Shown here one piece after another: positions 9,432 through 21,529 of a stretch of DNA of 64,000 nucleotides. Source of the stretch: Diaporthe sp. PMI_573 (taxonomy: Eukaryota > Ascomycota > Sordariomycetes > Diaporthales > Diaporthaceae). Position 1 is the stretch's first letter, and each line of letters begins with the position of its first letter. The DNA lies in the NCBI GenBank assembly GCA_021399435.1, contig JAJTUP010000038.1:248001-312000 (forward strand), given 5' to 3'. The notes under the pieces are model-generated. The model had not been told where the DNA came from and made no database searches. It saw nothing but the letters and a program-made list of their open reading frames with translations. Position numbers and translations under genes: made by a program.

Positions 9432-11513
9432 CTAATACAGCCTCCTAACAATCTTCCTCGTAGGCCCATGATCCCTCAGGTCCCTAATGAGCTGCAAATG
9501 CCTCAGCTTAGACTTCTCAGGGAAGCACCGGTGCCAGATCAGATCCTTAAGCCAGTGGTCCCTCCCAAACGACTTCTCCAGCTCGTCGGCGACCGTGCTC
9601 GAGCTCTCCTGCAGCAGCTCCCTCAGCCCGGGGACCCCCTCCTTCTGCACGACCTCGTACATGAGCTTGAAGGTGTGAAAAAGCGGGTGGTTGTTGTGGT
9701 TCCTGGCGCTGGCATACGCAGCGAGGAACTTCCACACCGCCAGCGCGATCCGCGAGTCGTCCTGCCAGCACCTGCTCTGGCGGTGGAAGAAGAAGTAGAA
9801 GGACGAGGTGGCGTCCATGGACCCAAAGTACGAGTTCATGGCCCAGAACGCCTGGTTCAGCGCGGCCACGCCCTGGGCGCCCTCGCCCTGCCTGATCAGC
9901 CGCGCCGACTCGATCAGGTTCGACAGGTGCGGGAAGTCGGTGACGCGCCACGTGAAGACGGTCGCCTGCAGGCCGAAGGCGCTCTCCTGCTCCTCCTGCC
10001 GCCACAGCAGGAAGGCCCGCTTGAAGCTCATGACCAGGTTGTCCTGGAAGCGCAGGCGGTCGGGGAGGCGCAGGTCCCCGGGGAGGTCGAGCGGCGGGGT
10101 GCGGCACCGCACGTGCACGAGGGAGTCCTGCGCCACGCCGGTGGTGAGGTCGACCAGGTCGTACTCGGTGATGCCCTTGCGCTGGAGGTAGTTCTGCAGG
10201 TTGACATCCTTGCCGTTGCGGGTGAACTGGGAGAGCTTGCCGGCCGCGTCGCGCTGGAATTTTGTCTTGAGGATCTGTGAGACGACTTTCTCGGTGTTGT
10301 TCTTGACGAAACCCCACTGCTTGAAGCGGGCTTTGTACATCCTCTGACTGCTGATGGTTAGAACTATCATCACGGGCAGGGAAGAAGAGAGAAAAGACAG
10401 TGCGGAAGCATACGTTGCCGGAAACTTGTGTTCCGTCTCCATGGTCCTGATGACCTCCCTCAGGGGCTTGCCCTCCTCGATGTACAGCTTCTGGATGACG
10501 GGTCTGTGTCTCTCCCACACGTCGGAGGCATAGTGGCCTCGTTTTGAGTTGGCCGACTGGGTCTTGAAGACGGTCTGGCATCCACGCAGTGCCTTGGGCG
10601 GGGAGTCTCGGCGCACCGCCGCAGGTCGCGCGGCGGCGGGCGAGCCGGGAGGAGGTGGTGCTATTGCCGCCTGGGGTATGGGAGTGTTATCGAAGAAGGG
10701 GGTCGCGTACTCCTCGAAATCTATCGTGGGGGTTGGCGCCCTACGGCGCTTCTCGACGCGAACAGGTACCGGTAGTGGCTGGACCGGAACCCCGTCGACA
10801 GGGGTGGCGTATTCGGGGAAGTCTATCGTGGGCGTAGGGGCCCGCTGTCGCCGGAGAGGGGCGGCGTGCGCCGAAACCGGAACTGGAGCATGTATCGGTG
10901 CCGGAGCGTGTATCGGGGCGGGCTCGTGTATTGTCATGCCGGGCATCGCTTCTACCGATGGCATGGCCTCGGTGACTGGCGCGCCTGGAGGGATCTCCTC
11001 CACCCAGCCGGTGGCCCAGGCATTATTCGCAGGGAACTGCTCAGGGAACTGCTGCTGGAACTGCTGGTGAAAATGTTGCGCCGGCGAGGCAAAAGTGTTG
11101 TCGACCCGCGCCGGCGAGGGCGATTGTATAGGGAATGATTGGGCATTCTGCAGGTTAGTGAAGGCATTATTTCCTTGGAAGTCCCAGGCCGGCGACGCAT
11201 TCGTTTGCCAGTCGGAATACACGGGCTCTGTCGTGTTGAGCATGCCGTTGGTCGGCCATGGCTGAAGAGCTTCCATCCACATCATATTGTTCGGCTGGCA
11301 CTGCCATTCCGCGGCCTGGAATTGCGAATGTGCGGCGGGCATTTCGGGGGCGGGAATGGCGAAGTTCATGGATGCGTAGTATGGGTTGATCTGCTGCACG
11401 ACTTCCTCGTAGACCTCCTCCTGCTCCCTCCCGTTGGGATGATATGTCTGCGTCGGCGGCTGAGCCATGATGCCTGGCTGGAACTGGTGATACGGCCGTG
11501 ATTTCGTCGCCAT
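9432..11513 (-). CDS. Clr5-domain protein (putative DNA-binding regulator)
   Basis: Reverse strand, exons 11513-10414 and 10350-9432 with a 63-nt intron (GTATGC...ATCAG), 672 residues. The intron reads through without a stop, but removing it restores the Clr5 domain: WERHRPVIQKLYIEEGKPL, then FPAT joined to SQRMYKARFKQWGF, at about 335-385. The N-terminal 330 residues are rich in Pro, Gln and Ala and contain two copies of an APTPTIDF-EYATP block (about 240 and 280) plus Ala-Pro-Ile-His repeats. The C-terminal 290 residues are conserved-looking and helical, without a domain I can name. Clr5 domains are found in many fungal proteins of unknown role and are thought to bind nucleic acid. The long CT-rich region above 11513 is probably its promoter. 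Confidence 0.85.
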   Translation of the reverse strand: MATKSRPYHQFQPGIMAQPPTQTYHPNGREQEEVYEEVVQQINPYYASMNFAIPAPEMPAAHSQFQAAEWQCQPNNMMWMEALQPWPTNGMLNTTEPVYSDWQTNASPAWDFQGNNAFTNLQNAQSFPIQSPSPARVDNTFASPAQHFHQQFQQQFPEQFPANNAWATGWVEEIPPGAPVTEAMPSVEAMPGMTIHEPAPIHAPAPIHAPVPVSAHAAPLRRQRAPTPTIDFPEYATPVDGVPVQPLPVPVRVEKRRRAPTPTIDFEEYATPFFDNTPIPQAAIAPPPPGSPAAARPAAVRRDSPPKALRGCQTVFKTQSANSKRGHYASDVWERHRPVIQKLYIEEGKPLREVIRTMETEHKFPATYASALSFLSSSLPVMIVLTISSQRMYKARFKQWGFVKNNTEKVVSQILKTKFQRDAAGKLSQFTRNGKDVNLQNYLQRKGITEYDLVDLTTGVAQDSLVHVRCRTPPLDLPGDLRLPDRLRFQDNLVMSFKRAFLLWRQEEQESAFGLQATVFTWRVTDFPHLSNLIESARLIRQGEGAQGVAALNQAFWAMNSYFGSMDATSSFYFFFHRQSRCWQDDSRIALAVWKFLAAYASARNHNNHPLFHTFKLMYEVVQKEGVPGLRELLQESSSTVADELEKSFGRDHWLKDLIWHRCFPEKSKLRHLQLIRDLRDHGPTRKIVRRLY

Positions 11514-13770
11514 CTTCTCGTGGCTTCATGTGTGGTGGTGTTCGGTCGTTGCCAGTCTCGCCTGTCCACACACGCGCAGGCAGCCACAAATGGGCAGGCG
11601 GGGATTTGTAAGATTGCCTCCCTTTTCAGCTCGTGTTACCCCGGCGGCGCGGTCGACCTCAGCGTTGTGTCCGTCGGATCCTCTCTGTGTCTGTCCGTGT
11701 CCGTACGATCGCGCAATGCCTGCTTCTCAGAGTCCTGATCGGTCGCAGATCAGGTTGGGAGGTAAAACAAGTCTATCGCGATGCCGGACAACGGCACAGG
11801 GGACGGGGCTCGATGTCATCCTCGAAGGATCGAGGGTTTGTGTGGGTAATGGCGCAGAGCATGGGTGGCAGCGGGTGCGGGTGCGGGTGCGGTCCACGGA
11901 TGCTTAGAGCGGGTCGAGTCGCTCATTGTCGAGAACGGCACAGGGGGAGGCACGCTATGCCTGATGGGTGCTGGAGCTGAACCAACAAAAGGACCGTTCA
12001 TCACCTTGGCGTCGAGCATCCCAGCACAATGGTAATTCCCCAGTCCACGCCCTGCATGTGATTGGCCCACCTGGCGCCATCCCGCTGGTTCGCCCACGAG
12101 GGAGATGTCGTACAGATCTCTACCCAAGACATCCAAGACACACATGCTGTAACTAAGCAAGATAGGCGATAGGCTGCGCTGCATTCCCCCTCATTAATTC
12201 TCCGGATCTCCTCTCTCTGTGCGGAAAAAGAGAAGCAGAGTTGCACCTGTCAAGATCGTAACCCCCTTCTCAGGGGTCCATGGAACCGAAGGATTGAGGG
12301 GCAGCTTTGCTTCTCTTTTTTCCGCGCATCAAAGGGGCAGGATTGCATCACATCAACCCCTCTGCCCCTGCGGGTCAGACGTGCATCCGTCTCTCCCTCC
12401 GAGAGACCTCTTGGGACATGGTCTTGTCTATCTGCGCCCCTTGCCTGCCAACCTGAGAGGAGACACCGAGCTCTGAGACGAGGAATGCGTGGCTTGGCTA
12501 CCATCGCACTGCAGCCCGATATATCGGCAAAGTCGGTCGGGTGCCGGAATTACACAGTAAGCTGCATAGCCGCCGGCATCTCTCCTCCCCAATACCCGCC
12601 GCCGTTTTTTTTTTCTTCCTGTGACATCAGAAGGATCAATAGACATAATCAGGATCAAGAGTGCCCTGAGTCTTCCGCCCTACCGCCCCCAATTGCCCTG
12701 AAAGGAATATTGCTGCCTCCGGCACCCGCGGATCGCTCGCGTGGCCGACAAGGTTGTCGATCCCGATGAGATCAAACTGCACCCTGGTGGGCCAGTCAGC
12801 GGGGCCCTGCGCCTTAATGGGTTCCAGTTGAGCCTAATTGGCTTGCGACTTCGATATGTCATATCTGCTTTTTTCTACTACGACATCTTTGTCGATCCCT
12901 CCCCTGACATTATGGCTGGATGCAATCAATATGGATTGGTCAAGACTAAAGTTGTATTCAGTAATTTGGGCAACACATTTGACACGTACTGCCTGTCCTT
13001 AAGTTAGCTGCAGTATTATTACGGCCCTGCCTCATACTTGCACTGGCAGGCCACAGTGGTAAAACTCGAATTTGGACAGCAAATGGGCGATACCGCCGTG
13101 ATAGCCATCAATGCTGTCCTGATAATTCTGGAGGTTGGTTATTGTTTGTGACTAGATCAGGGAGCGAATTGGGCACGATGATGGGTGTGAAGGCAGTAGT
13201 AGAGCTTCTAAGTTGCCTCAAGATTTGGTATGGTTAGTTACTGTGTCTTTCGTTCAATGTGCGGCAGCGTCAAAGTTCACGCCACAACTCCGTCTTTCCG
13301 GTATTAGCTGCCGTCCTGCTGGCCGACGTCCATTATGAGCACTTCTATTCCATCAGCGCCTACATCCAAACCGGTATGCTTCAATGCCCAGTTCTGCAGC
13401 CACCAGGGCCCAGTCACCTATTGTCCGCAAGTGTACATTTCACGTTGCAGAGTTCCTGAAACAGCCAACAATCTCTGATCAGAGGCTGTGCAAGACGGTC
13501 CAGGTAGATTGTTGTTGCGATAGATAGGATGGCCTTCAATGTTGAAGAAGGGTCCATGTAGGGCGCAACTCAAATGGATGTGCTAATTGGTAATAGTTCA
13601 CAGGTTCTTCACACGCGGAAAATGAGGCATTTGTCTCACCAGTTTCTAACGTACTTCACAAGCAAAGTGAGTTAATCGGAAAAGAGTACATTATGTACAG
13701 CAGAAGTTTGACCAAATAAATATATACTAATTCAAAGAGCTTATACTACATGAAGTAAATAGTAAAATGT
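11514..13770. other. Long intergenic region (2.3 kb)
   Basis: Sequence between the 5' end of the Clr5 gene and the 3' end of the GH71/S8 gene. The first 1.2 kb is GC- and pyrimidine-rich with many short shadow frames. The rest is more AT-rich. No frame has convincing coding character, and no RNA gene or repeat was recognised. It probably holds the Clr5 promoter and 5' leader. Confidence 0.45.
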
Positions 13771-16700
13771 TCAGATGAACTTATGACTTGCCGTCCCATT
13801 GGCCATCACGCTGGTCATGTTCACGGACAAGCTCCCGTCAGCCTCAACACCCAGTCGGGGCGTCCCATTGTCGGCTCTCAACATCCGGATGGCAGCCAGG
13901 CGCGACAGCGTGGCCGCCCTGGCGTTGGACTTGGTGAACCAGTTATCCCAGTTGCAGTACGCCCACCTCGTCCTGTAGGCGTTGAGGTCGTCGCACGCGT
14001 AAAAGGTCTTATCCGTGTCCTTGAAGCACTCGGCGTAGTCGTACTCGGAGCAGATGACGTTGCCGAGCCACTCGCCGCTGTCGAGGCCGAGCCACTCGGA
14101 CTGCGAGCCCACCTGGAACACGAACTTGCAGTCCGACGCCCCGAAGAAGTTCTGCACCTGGATGCTCGCCGGGTATGTCGGGTAGTTGTCGTCCCCGCCC
14201 ATCCAGTCCGGGTTGTAACATTTCGAATTATTCTCTAGGTACGTCTCGACGGGCTGTGACTCGTTGTCTTCGTTGCCGACCCAGACATATTCCAGGCTGC
14301 CGCTGTCCAGTGTCACTGCCATGTGGAACAAGTCCCATCTGGCATTGCGGGATGGGACACGAGCAGGGTTGGTGGGCGTGGATGGAGTCGATGTTGCCGT
14401 CGGTGATGGGGCTGCCGTCGGTACTGGGGGTAGGGTGCTAACAGGCGCGGAGGGAGCCAATATAACCGGATGGAGTATGGGATCTGAGTAGTCTGGTGGA
14501 TTTCCTGTGGGGCTTGGCTTGCAGTAGTATCCCGAACACAGACTCCCACAGTTGCTGCTGCATGTAGGCGAGGGCGTCCCGGGTTGCCAAGTTATTTGGC
14601 TCGGTCCCAGCCCATTGTCACCACCCGACGATCCACCGTCGTCGCTGTCGCCGGTGTCAGGGAGCGTACACGACTGTCTTTTCCTCTTGTCATCAGAGTC
14701 GGCGCAAACCCTCAGATCCTTTGGGCAAAGGAAGTTCCCGTCGGCATCGGTCATCATGCCGTTCGTAAGACATGATTCGTCTTTGACCTGGCCATTCCAG
14801 GCAAACTTTTTCCTTTCGTTTGCCCCCGTATTGCCAATTGTCAGCTGCCGCTGAAGAATATTCGCCATCCTAGTCATGGCAGGCGCGCCTTCGAAGTAGT
14901 CAGCCCAAGGGGACGCCACCCCTCGCCAGTAGGCGATCAGGCCCGCTACCATTGGTGCCGCAAGAGAAGTGCCGCTGGAGTAACGGAAGGGTAATTCGTC
15001 ATCGAGCGTGGGCACAATGACCTCCATCCCTGGGGCATGCACGATCATGTTCGTTGCTCTTTGATTGGAACGGAATTGCTCACTAAACGAGGCACGCCGC
15101 CCATTGTCATCGGTAGCACCCACCACTATCAGGTTCCTAATCTTTGGGTCAAAGAATGCAGCCATGTCTGGGCGAATGAGTCGCTGTGGAAGCTTGTCAT
15201 CGCAATGTTTCCCATCTAGTGCGTCGTTCCCTGCACTTGTGACGATCGAGACCCCAAGGTCCTGTAATTGTTGGAATATGAATCCTGTGAATCCTTGTTA
15301 GTTGAGTCAGATGAAAAGAGGTGCTCGCAATGCCCTCGTCCCTTGGTTTGGATCGATGTGGAGACTTGGGCCTCGGTTCCGTGGAGCCAAGTCCCGGGCG
15401 AATGAAAGAGAAACCCGAAGGCAAAAGACAGAAGATGTGTCGACTCACCCATAGTGTATGTGAAATGCGGCATCACGAAGGCGAACTCAATTGACGACGA
15501 TAAGTTGATGACGGACTTTCCCTGCCTTCCTTTCTTCTTCACGTCATCAAGAATCGAGATGAAAGCCGCGAGGTACTTTTCTGCGCAAAAGTTCCACACC
15601 TGGGTTAAACCGGCTGCTCCGGTCTCAACGAGGACGACCTTGGCGCCGGGGGCGATGCCGCAGTTCACGCTCGCGGCGCAAGCAGCCACCTCGGTGCCAT
15701 GTAAGGGATCCCTGTTTACAGCGGGCCCGAAATCTGGCATAGCTATCACTTCGAAACTGGATTTGAGGCCCTGGTAGGAACAGAGTCCTCGTTAGCATGG
15801 ATTGAAAAGGCAAGTGAGAGACGGGTACCCACCATATGATTTGCATCTATCGCCGCTTCCATGATGTAGATATACTGCCCGGCGCCTGGGTCATCACCTT
15901 CAAAATAATATCGGTGTTGCGTGAGACCGTTCTGAGGGAACGTGTAATCCGGGTCCCCCAACCAATCTGCACCAGGTGGGGTCGAGACTTGTGACATTTG
16001 CCATACAGCACTTTCTTCAGTGCCTCGAGCCCACAGTTTGTCCCTGGTCTGTTGTGTCTGGACTGTCCGGTTTGAAGAGTCGAATGCGTCCTGAATGGTT
16101 TCCATCTGTAGCGAAGGGTTTGCTAATAACTTCTGCCTTTGATAGTCAAGATAGTTGAAGGCCGCTCCCACCTTTCGACGTACCAAAAAAGGAAGTCAGC
16201 AGTGCGCCGATTCGTCTGACAGACTTTGTTTGCGGGAGTTTAACGTGGCAAAAGGAAGGAAAAGACAAAGAAAAAGGATAGGAGGAAAACGAAGCTTGCA
16301 GCAAATATAACGGAATTCTCTCACCTCGCTCATCTGCTCCAGCTCCAGTCGAAGTGACTCGGGACACTGTGTCACGTGCAGGAAAGGAGTGTACCCGCCG
16401 TCGATGGCATCTGTCCTGAACCGGTTGTATATCACACTGCGCTCCTCCAGCTTCGCCACGACGGGTGCTACATCGACATCGGACCACATCGTAAGACTCA
16501 TGTAGACGATAATGTCGGCTGTGGGGTCTTCGCACTCGTCAGACTGCCGGGGAGCAACCGTCGGCTCCGCTGATGCGGTGCTGGTTGCCGAGGCTGAGTG
16601 CGCCATTGGGGTCGCCTGGCGCCTGGCCGGTGGGTTCGAGCACACTGCCGTCGCGGTGGCTGAGTCGTAGTCGCTGACGTCGCATCCGTAGACGGTCTCG

Positions 16701-19700
16701 CAAGTCGACATGACGCTCGTGGCAGTGGTCCTCGTCACTTGGCCGGCTGCTGAGAGCCCGTACGAGGTGGTTGTGGAACAGATGGAGGCTGAAACCGTCT
16801 CACAAGCTGGCTCGTCAGAGAACGTGGGGTTCCCGTTTGTCCCGATGCTGATACACCGAGAGAGGCTTGGTTAGCTCATGAGCCCAGCCTACGCGGTGCC
16901 CTGCGGAAAACAGAAAGCAACTAACGTTATCTTTGGCCAAGGAGGCAATGGCTTTGGAAAGTCCCAGCCAGCCATTCAAAGTAGCTTCGGGGTGGTGGGC
17001 CTCTAATGTGTTGTCAGCGTGGTTTATTGACTTTGAGTTGAGAAGGAAGAGGGCAATTAGAAGACATAAATGTAGCTGGAAATCTGCACTCACGGTCCGA
17101 TCACTCCCTTGGGCAAGTTTATTTTCCAACCGCCAATTATATCTGTGCACAGCTGGGATTTTCAATATATATTAGCACGCATACTCTCTTGGTGGTGTAG
17201 ACGGAGGTATAAGCATCGCTCATGTGACTTACATTCATGAACCAGATATTGCAAGGAAATAGGATGGAAGTTCCAGTAACGTCTTCGACAGGCCCAATAT
17301 CCTTGACCTTGTCTGTGACAGGAGTCACAATGCCAGGTGGCCACTTTTTCCAAACTGGGAGCACGCCAGCCGCGGCTGTGCTGGTAGATGTGGGAGGTCC
17401 AGCGTCCGTTTCACCAGTCGGGTCTGGATTCTGTACATTGGTTGTTGTTCCCATCGAACCGCCAGGACCAACGAAGGGCCAAGGAGGTAAGGTGACGCTG
17501 CGAGTGGTAACCGTGGTGGTGCCCCCGGTCACTATCGTGATCGGGTATCCTATTGGTGGGAACACGACACTTGGGGTTGGCTGGAACGAGAAACCGTTGT
17601 GGGCATCCGTGGTGACCTCGACATTCGAGAACGGGATCTCTGTGGTTGTGATGGGGGGAGGTAAAATCGTGATGGTAGTGATACTGACCGTGTAGACAGT
17701 CGATGCGCCCTGTGTTGTTGGGACCGCAACCTCTAGAGAGGTGGTATAAGGACCGATGGATATTGTTGTGGGGCTCGCGAGACTACTTGGGGGGAGCACC
17801 ATGATGCAGGGGGCATCACATTGCGCGGTGTGAGAGACATAGACATCTCTGCCGATATATGCAGTCTCCGCCCCGGATTGAGCCTGCTCACACGATCCCG
17901 GTGGACAATAATCCCTGCTACAGGCAAAGTTGCAGAGGCCGTCGTATAGGCGCTTGTCTTTGCCCTCAGCAGCTGATCCCCCGGCGTGTATTTGGGCTGG
18001 GGGCTCATGCAAAGCACCTTGGCCTGTACATGTACACTGTTGGTTATAGGTTTACAATTAGAGATGGCAGTCCACATGCACAGAATACGGGTTCGGAGGG
18101 AGTAGCTTACAGAATGAATAGGACAGTATCCAAAGTTGCACGCATAGCTGCAAAGCCCGGCTAGGTCGCCTAACCCGGTCCCTAAAATGCAAGCAGGGGG
18201 GTCAAAAGGAGAGGATGTCGGAATGAAGAGAGGGGAGCTCGTGGTCGAGCAATACTGCTCGGGGCAGTATCCGTAATTGCAAGCATACTCACAGAGACCA
18301 CTGTAGTCGGCGCTCTTTCCAGCGGCAGGGAAACCGACCGTTCCGAATAACGGGTTGTTCTTTTCGGTTGGGAGATCCTTTTGAGGGCCCATTTTGGTGC
18401 AGTAGCAGGCTCCAATAGGACAGTAGCTGTATTGGCAGGTGAACTCACAGAGTTCACTGAAACCGGCCGCACCGGTCCCTTCCACGCACACTTGCTCGGA
18501 GATATTGAGTGACGGTGTGGCGTGGACGGCGCCTCCGGTCTGACTACCAACCCACGCGTTCCAGTTAGTAAGGCCATTCTGGCCCGTTGCCCTTGCGCAT
18601 GAGGTGGTGATGCTCTCGCCCGTGAACACCAAGTCTCCAACCTTGACTACGACGGTCCCGGTGTGGCTACCGAAGTCAACACTCCCGTGATAGATGCCGA
18701 CAGGATCAGATGGAGTATGAGCCCACTTTGCGCCGAGGTCTGCTCCGCCAACAGTGACCGTTACTTGTTTGGAGCTCGAAAGCAGTGCTGAGTAGAATAT
18801 CTTGTCCTGCACGATAGCGGACGGTGTGAACTCAATCTGCAGTTGGCTGGCCGTGTTGCCTGTCGTATCTCCGTCGCCGCATGCGGCCTTGGGTGTCAGG
18901 CGATACCACGCTGTAATAGATTCTTCTGTCACGGTAGCTATGCCGTTTTTACTATGGAACGCTGTTAGCGGGGTTTCATTTTGTCGGTAACGAACCACCA
19001 CGACTTGGCGTGCTGTGAGACCTACTATGTATCGATGACAAACGGAAGAATTTGTCTCCAGCCGTCATGCGGCATGGCCTCGGCGAAGTTGAAGGGCCCC
19101 TTGCCGACGCTGAAAGCATCGAATCCATCATCATGTAAGGGGCCGATGTAATGAGATTCTCCGTAATCATTCCATGAGATGATCTCGATGAAATCAGGTT
19201 GTTCCCAAATCGCTTCTTCCCAACGATCGTACCACAGGTCACTAGAGCCGTCAGCCATTCGCCGAACACCGGTGAGATTTATGTTGAATTGGGACTTACT
19301 CTCCTCTCCACAGCCAGTTCTTATTATAGCCGGGCAGATTAGTGTAGAACCAAGGCGATATAGGCATCTGGAGGGTATCAGTATCTACCACGTGCAAAGG
19401 CGCGACCGGTTGTAGCGCGTCAACTTACCATGTAAGGCAACGGTATTCCAGTATCATTAAGGTATTGCAGGTAAGAAGCATCAGTGTACCTGCATCATCG
19501 TCTTGCGTCAGCTGGGTCTTGTACACTCGAGATATGCAAGAAAGAACGGCTGAGTATCCACGACGTGCCTATAGTCCTGGGACTAAGTGCTTTGAAAGAC
19601 GGTCAGAGTATTCACGTACGTGTTTGAGTCTCGATCCCCCCAGGGCCATGCCGCCCAGCTGAAAAGTCCATCCGGAACTCCAGGCACGAGGGCAAGAGCA

Positions 19701-20221
19701 GCCTTGGCACCCTCTGATGACCAGTCGGGAACGAAGAAGCAGCCTGTAGCCAATTTGATCGCCACCCAATCTGCAGCGTTGAGTGGGCCCTCAAATGTTG
19801 ATGCGAAAGGCTTTCCATTGTGTCGATAGTACGCCGGGCTCGCTGCGTATTTGTTGATATAGGAAATCACATCCGATTGGGCAAAAGGCCCATTGCCAGC
19901 GTAGTCGAAGGAAAAGAATAGTTTGAACCCAAGAGAAGACGCGGCACTAAAGGCCAAGTCGAGGCTCTCAGACGTGTGAGGCTCGCCGGCAGCGATGTTG
20001 AGTGCAAAGGCGTCGATGTGTGCACTTTGGGCCAGAGCTATGTCAGACTGCCACTGTTTTTCGCTCCATGTCGCAACATTTCCAACCTGCACGTCGGTTA
20101 GCACCACTTGTGGTTGGATATCTCACTGACTCGGAGGGAACTCTACCATAAAATGAGCAAACACAGCCTTCGCGGATGCTTCCGCAGAAGCAAGAAGCAC
20201 AAGAAGCCCCGAGAGCTTCAT
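13771..20221 (-). CDS. Multidomain secreted protein: GH71 alpha-1,3-glucanase, cysteine modules and subtilisin-like S8 domain
   Basis: Reverse strand, 13 predicted exons: 20221-20147, 20086-19620, 19489-19429, 19367-19300, 19241-19026, 18951-18111, 18036-17233, 17152-17094, 17002-16926, 16847-16325, 16171-15833, 15770-15449, 15284-13771; about 1,760-1,790 residues. Signal peptide MKLSGLLVLLASAEASA. GH71 (mutanase) core: AVFAHFM, HIDAFALNIA, FSWAAWPWGD, IEIISWNDYGESHY. Four cysteine modules of the type GLCEYACNYGYCP follow (about 18450-17890), then Thr/Pro-rich linkers. The C-terminal S8 domain has His in HGTEVAACAAS, Asn in TSAGND and Ser in GTSLAAPMVAG, but Glu where the catalytic Asp should be (YIMEAAID). 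A Cys-rich tail of unknown type ends the protein. Exon 17002-16926 is 77 nt and breaks the frame, although its third frame reads LPPWPKIT and fits its neighbours; leaving it out keeps the frame. Two separate genes cannot be fully excluded, but no start or terminator is visible between the halves. Confidence 0.72.
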
Positions 20222-21529
20222 TGCGGCTCTAGGTAGGCGTGTGTCTCGTGGCAAACTGTGGTGTCGGGGCTGCTTCATCTATTCAAGTTTGAGGGGAGAG
20301 CTTTAGCTGGTATATATACAAATTCGATGTAGTATATGAAGACATTTTCATTCGACTGATCTCAACCAACAGCCGCTTGCTCCGAAATCCAACAATCCTG
20401 AGTCCTTCAATGGACACACAAAACTACCAACATAGCACGAAGGATCAAGGTGCGGGTACTGTTTGAAATTACATGGAAACACCATGTCAATGTCACGATA
20501 CCCTCGGAGAGCCATCGCGGGTCTGGCTCTTCCACCGCAGGTTCCACTGTAAGAGCACGATGTGACTGGCTCAGTGGCAAATGTCAGATAGAGGCCCGTG
20601 TCTCCGTGCAGCAGGACTAAAGCAATTTCCCAGCTCAGGAGCCAGAGTGCATGATAGTAGTATCAAGCTAAAGAAAACAGAATCAACCAACATGTGCATT
20701 AGAGTTTCGCTCAACTCCCGAACGTGGTTTCTCAGGCCACGGCCTGGCTGCAAAGTGTTTTGCCGGACAATGTCCTGAATGTGGACGAAGGAATTCGGTC
20801 AGTCTAGACTCTTGGCTGGCAAGAGTCATGAGCAATGGAGACGTCTAGTGTATGAATGCTACCTTCATAAGTGGCACGGCTCAAAGACATCGAACAGAAC
20901 CAACAAGATGTCTCGGGGTGTACTCATTGGGGGTACCCACCACGAGTGTTCCGGCATTGATGCCGCTAAGGAACAGACAGCATAAGGCATAAGTGCTTAA
21001 TGATATGGGATCAATCACTAGTCCCGGAAATGTCACCTCGACGGTGGGGGTCACTTTGGGTTATTTTAGATTTTGGCTGAGATGTGGGAAAACGTGGGAT
21101 TTTGACTATCTGCGGCTCCCACATTTCCACGCGAAGCATAATTAGATCGCTGCCACTCAGGGGAGGGACCGGGATCTTTCGTCCCTAGTGCGGGTGGATC
21201 TTGGCAGGGTATAAATGTTCTGTTGGCCGTTCGTTAGCTGGAGATGGTCAGAATTTCGCGACCGGCACAGCAGTCACCTGAACCTTCGTGGAACGTGAGC
21301 GGACGAAAGTCCATGGGAGATGCCCGAACCATTTTGGCAATCTCGGCATCTCGGCCAAATTATCAAGAACCAGCGCTCTTCAAGTTTTCATGGTCAAAAG
21401 GTGTTGGTCCGTTTTCGAGCTGGTCCAGCCCGGTTCATTGCGCCTCAACACCAGCAACCACCAGATTGATTCTTGACCCTCCTCCCAGCGAAACAGCGCC
21501 GTGTCCCCCGCCTGCAACACCTGTTCTCC
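20222..21529. other. Divergent intergenic region
   Basis: About 1.3 kb between the divergent GH71/S8 (-) and ankyrin (+) genes, so likely to hold both promoters. A 'tatata' stretch lies at about 20312. Small frames here show no recognisable protein. An upstream exon of the ankyrin gene could be hidden in the last 300 bases. Confidence 0.45.

Noticed and set aside
9321..10280. Long forward-strand open frame rich in Arg, Gly, Val and Leu opposite the Clr5 gene
   Set aside because: It is antisense to a GC-rich coding exon. Composition is typical of shadow frames, and the reverse frame has a recognised domain.
9547..10581. Second long reverse-strand frame overlapping the Clr5 gene
   Set aside because: Arg/Pro/Ala-rich out-of-frame reading of the same exon; the Clr5 domain lies in the other frame.
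13783..17695. Several forward frames inside the GH71/S8 gene (for example 13783-14238 and 17237-17695)
   Set aside because: Antisense shadows of exons with clear domain motifs.
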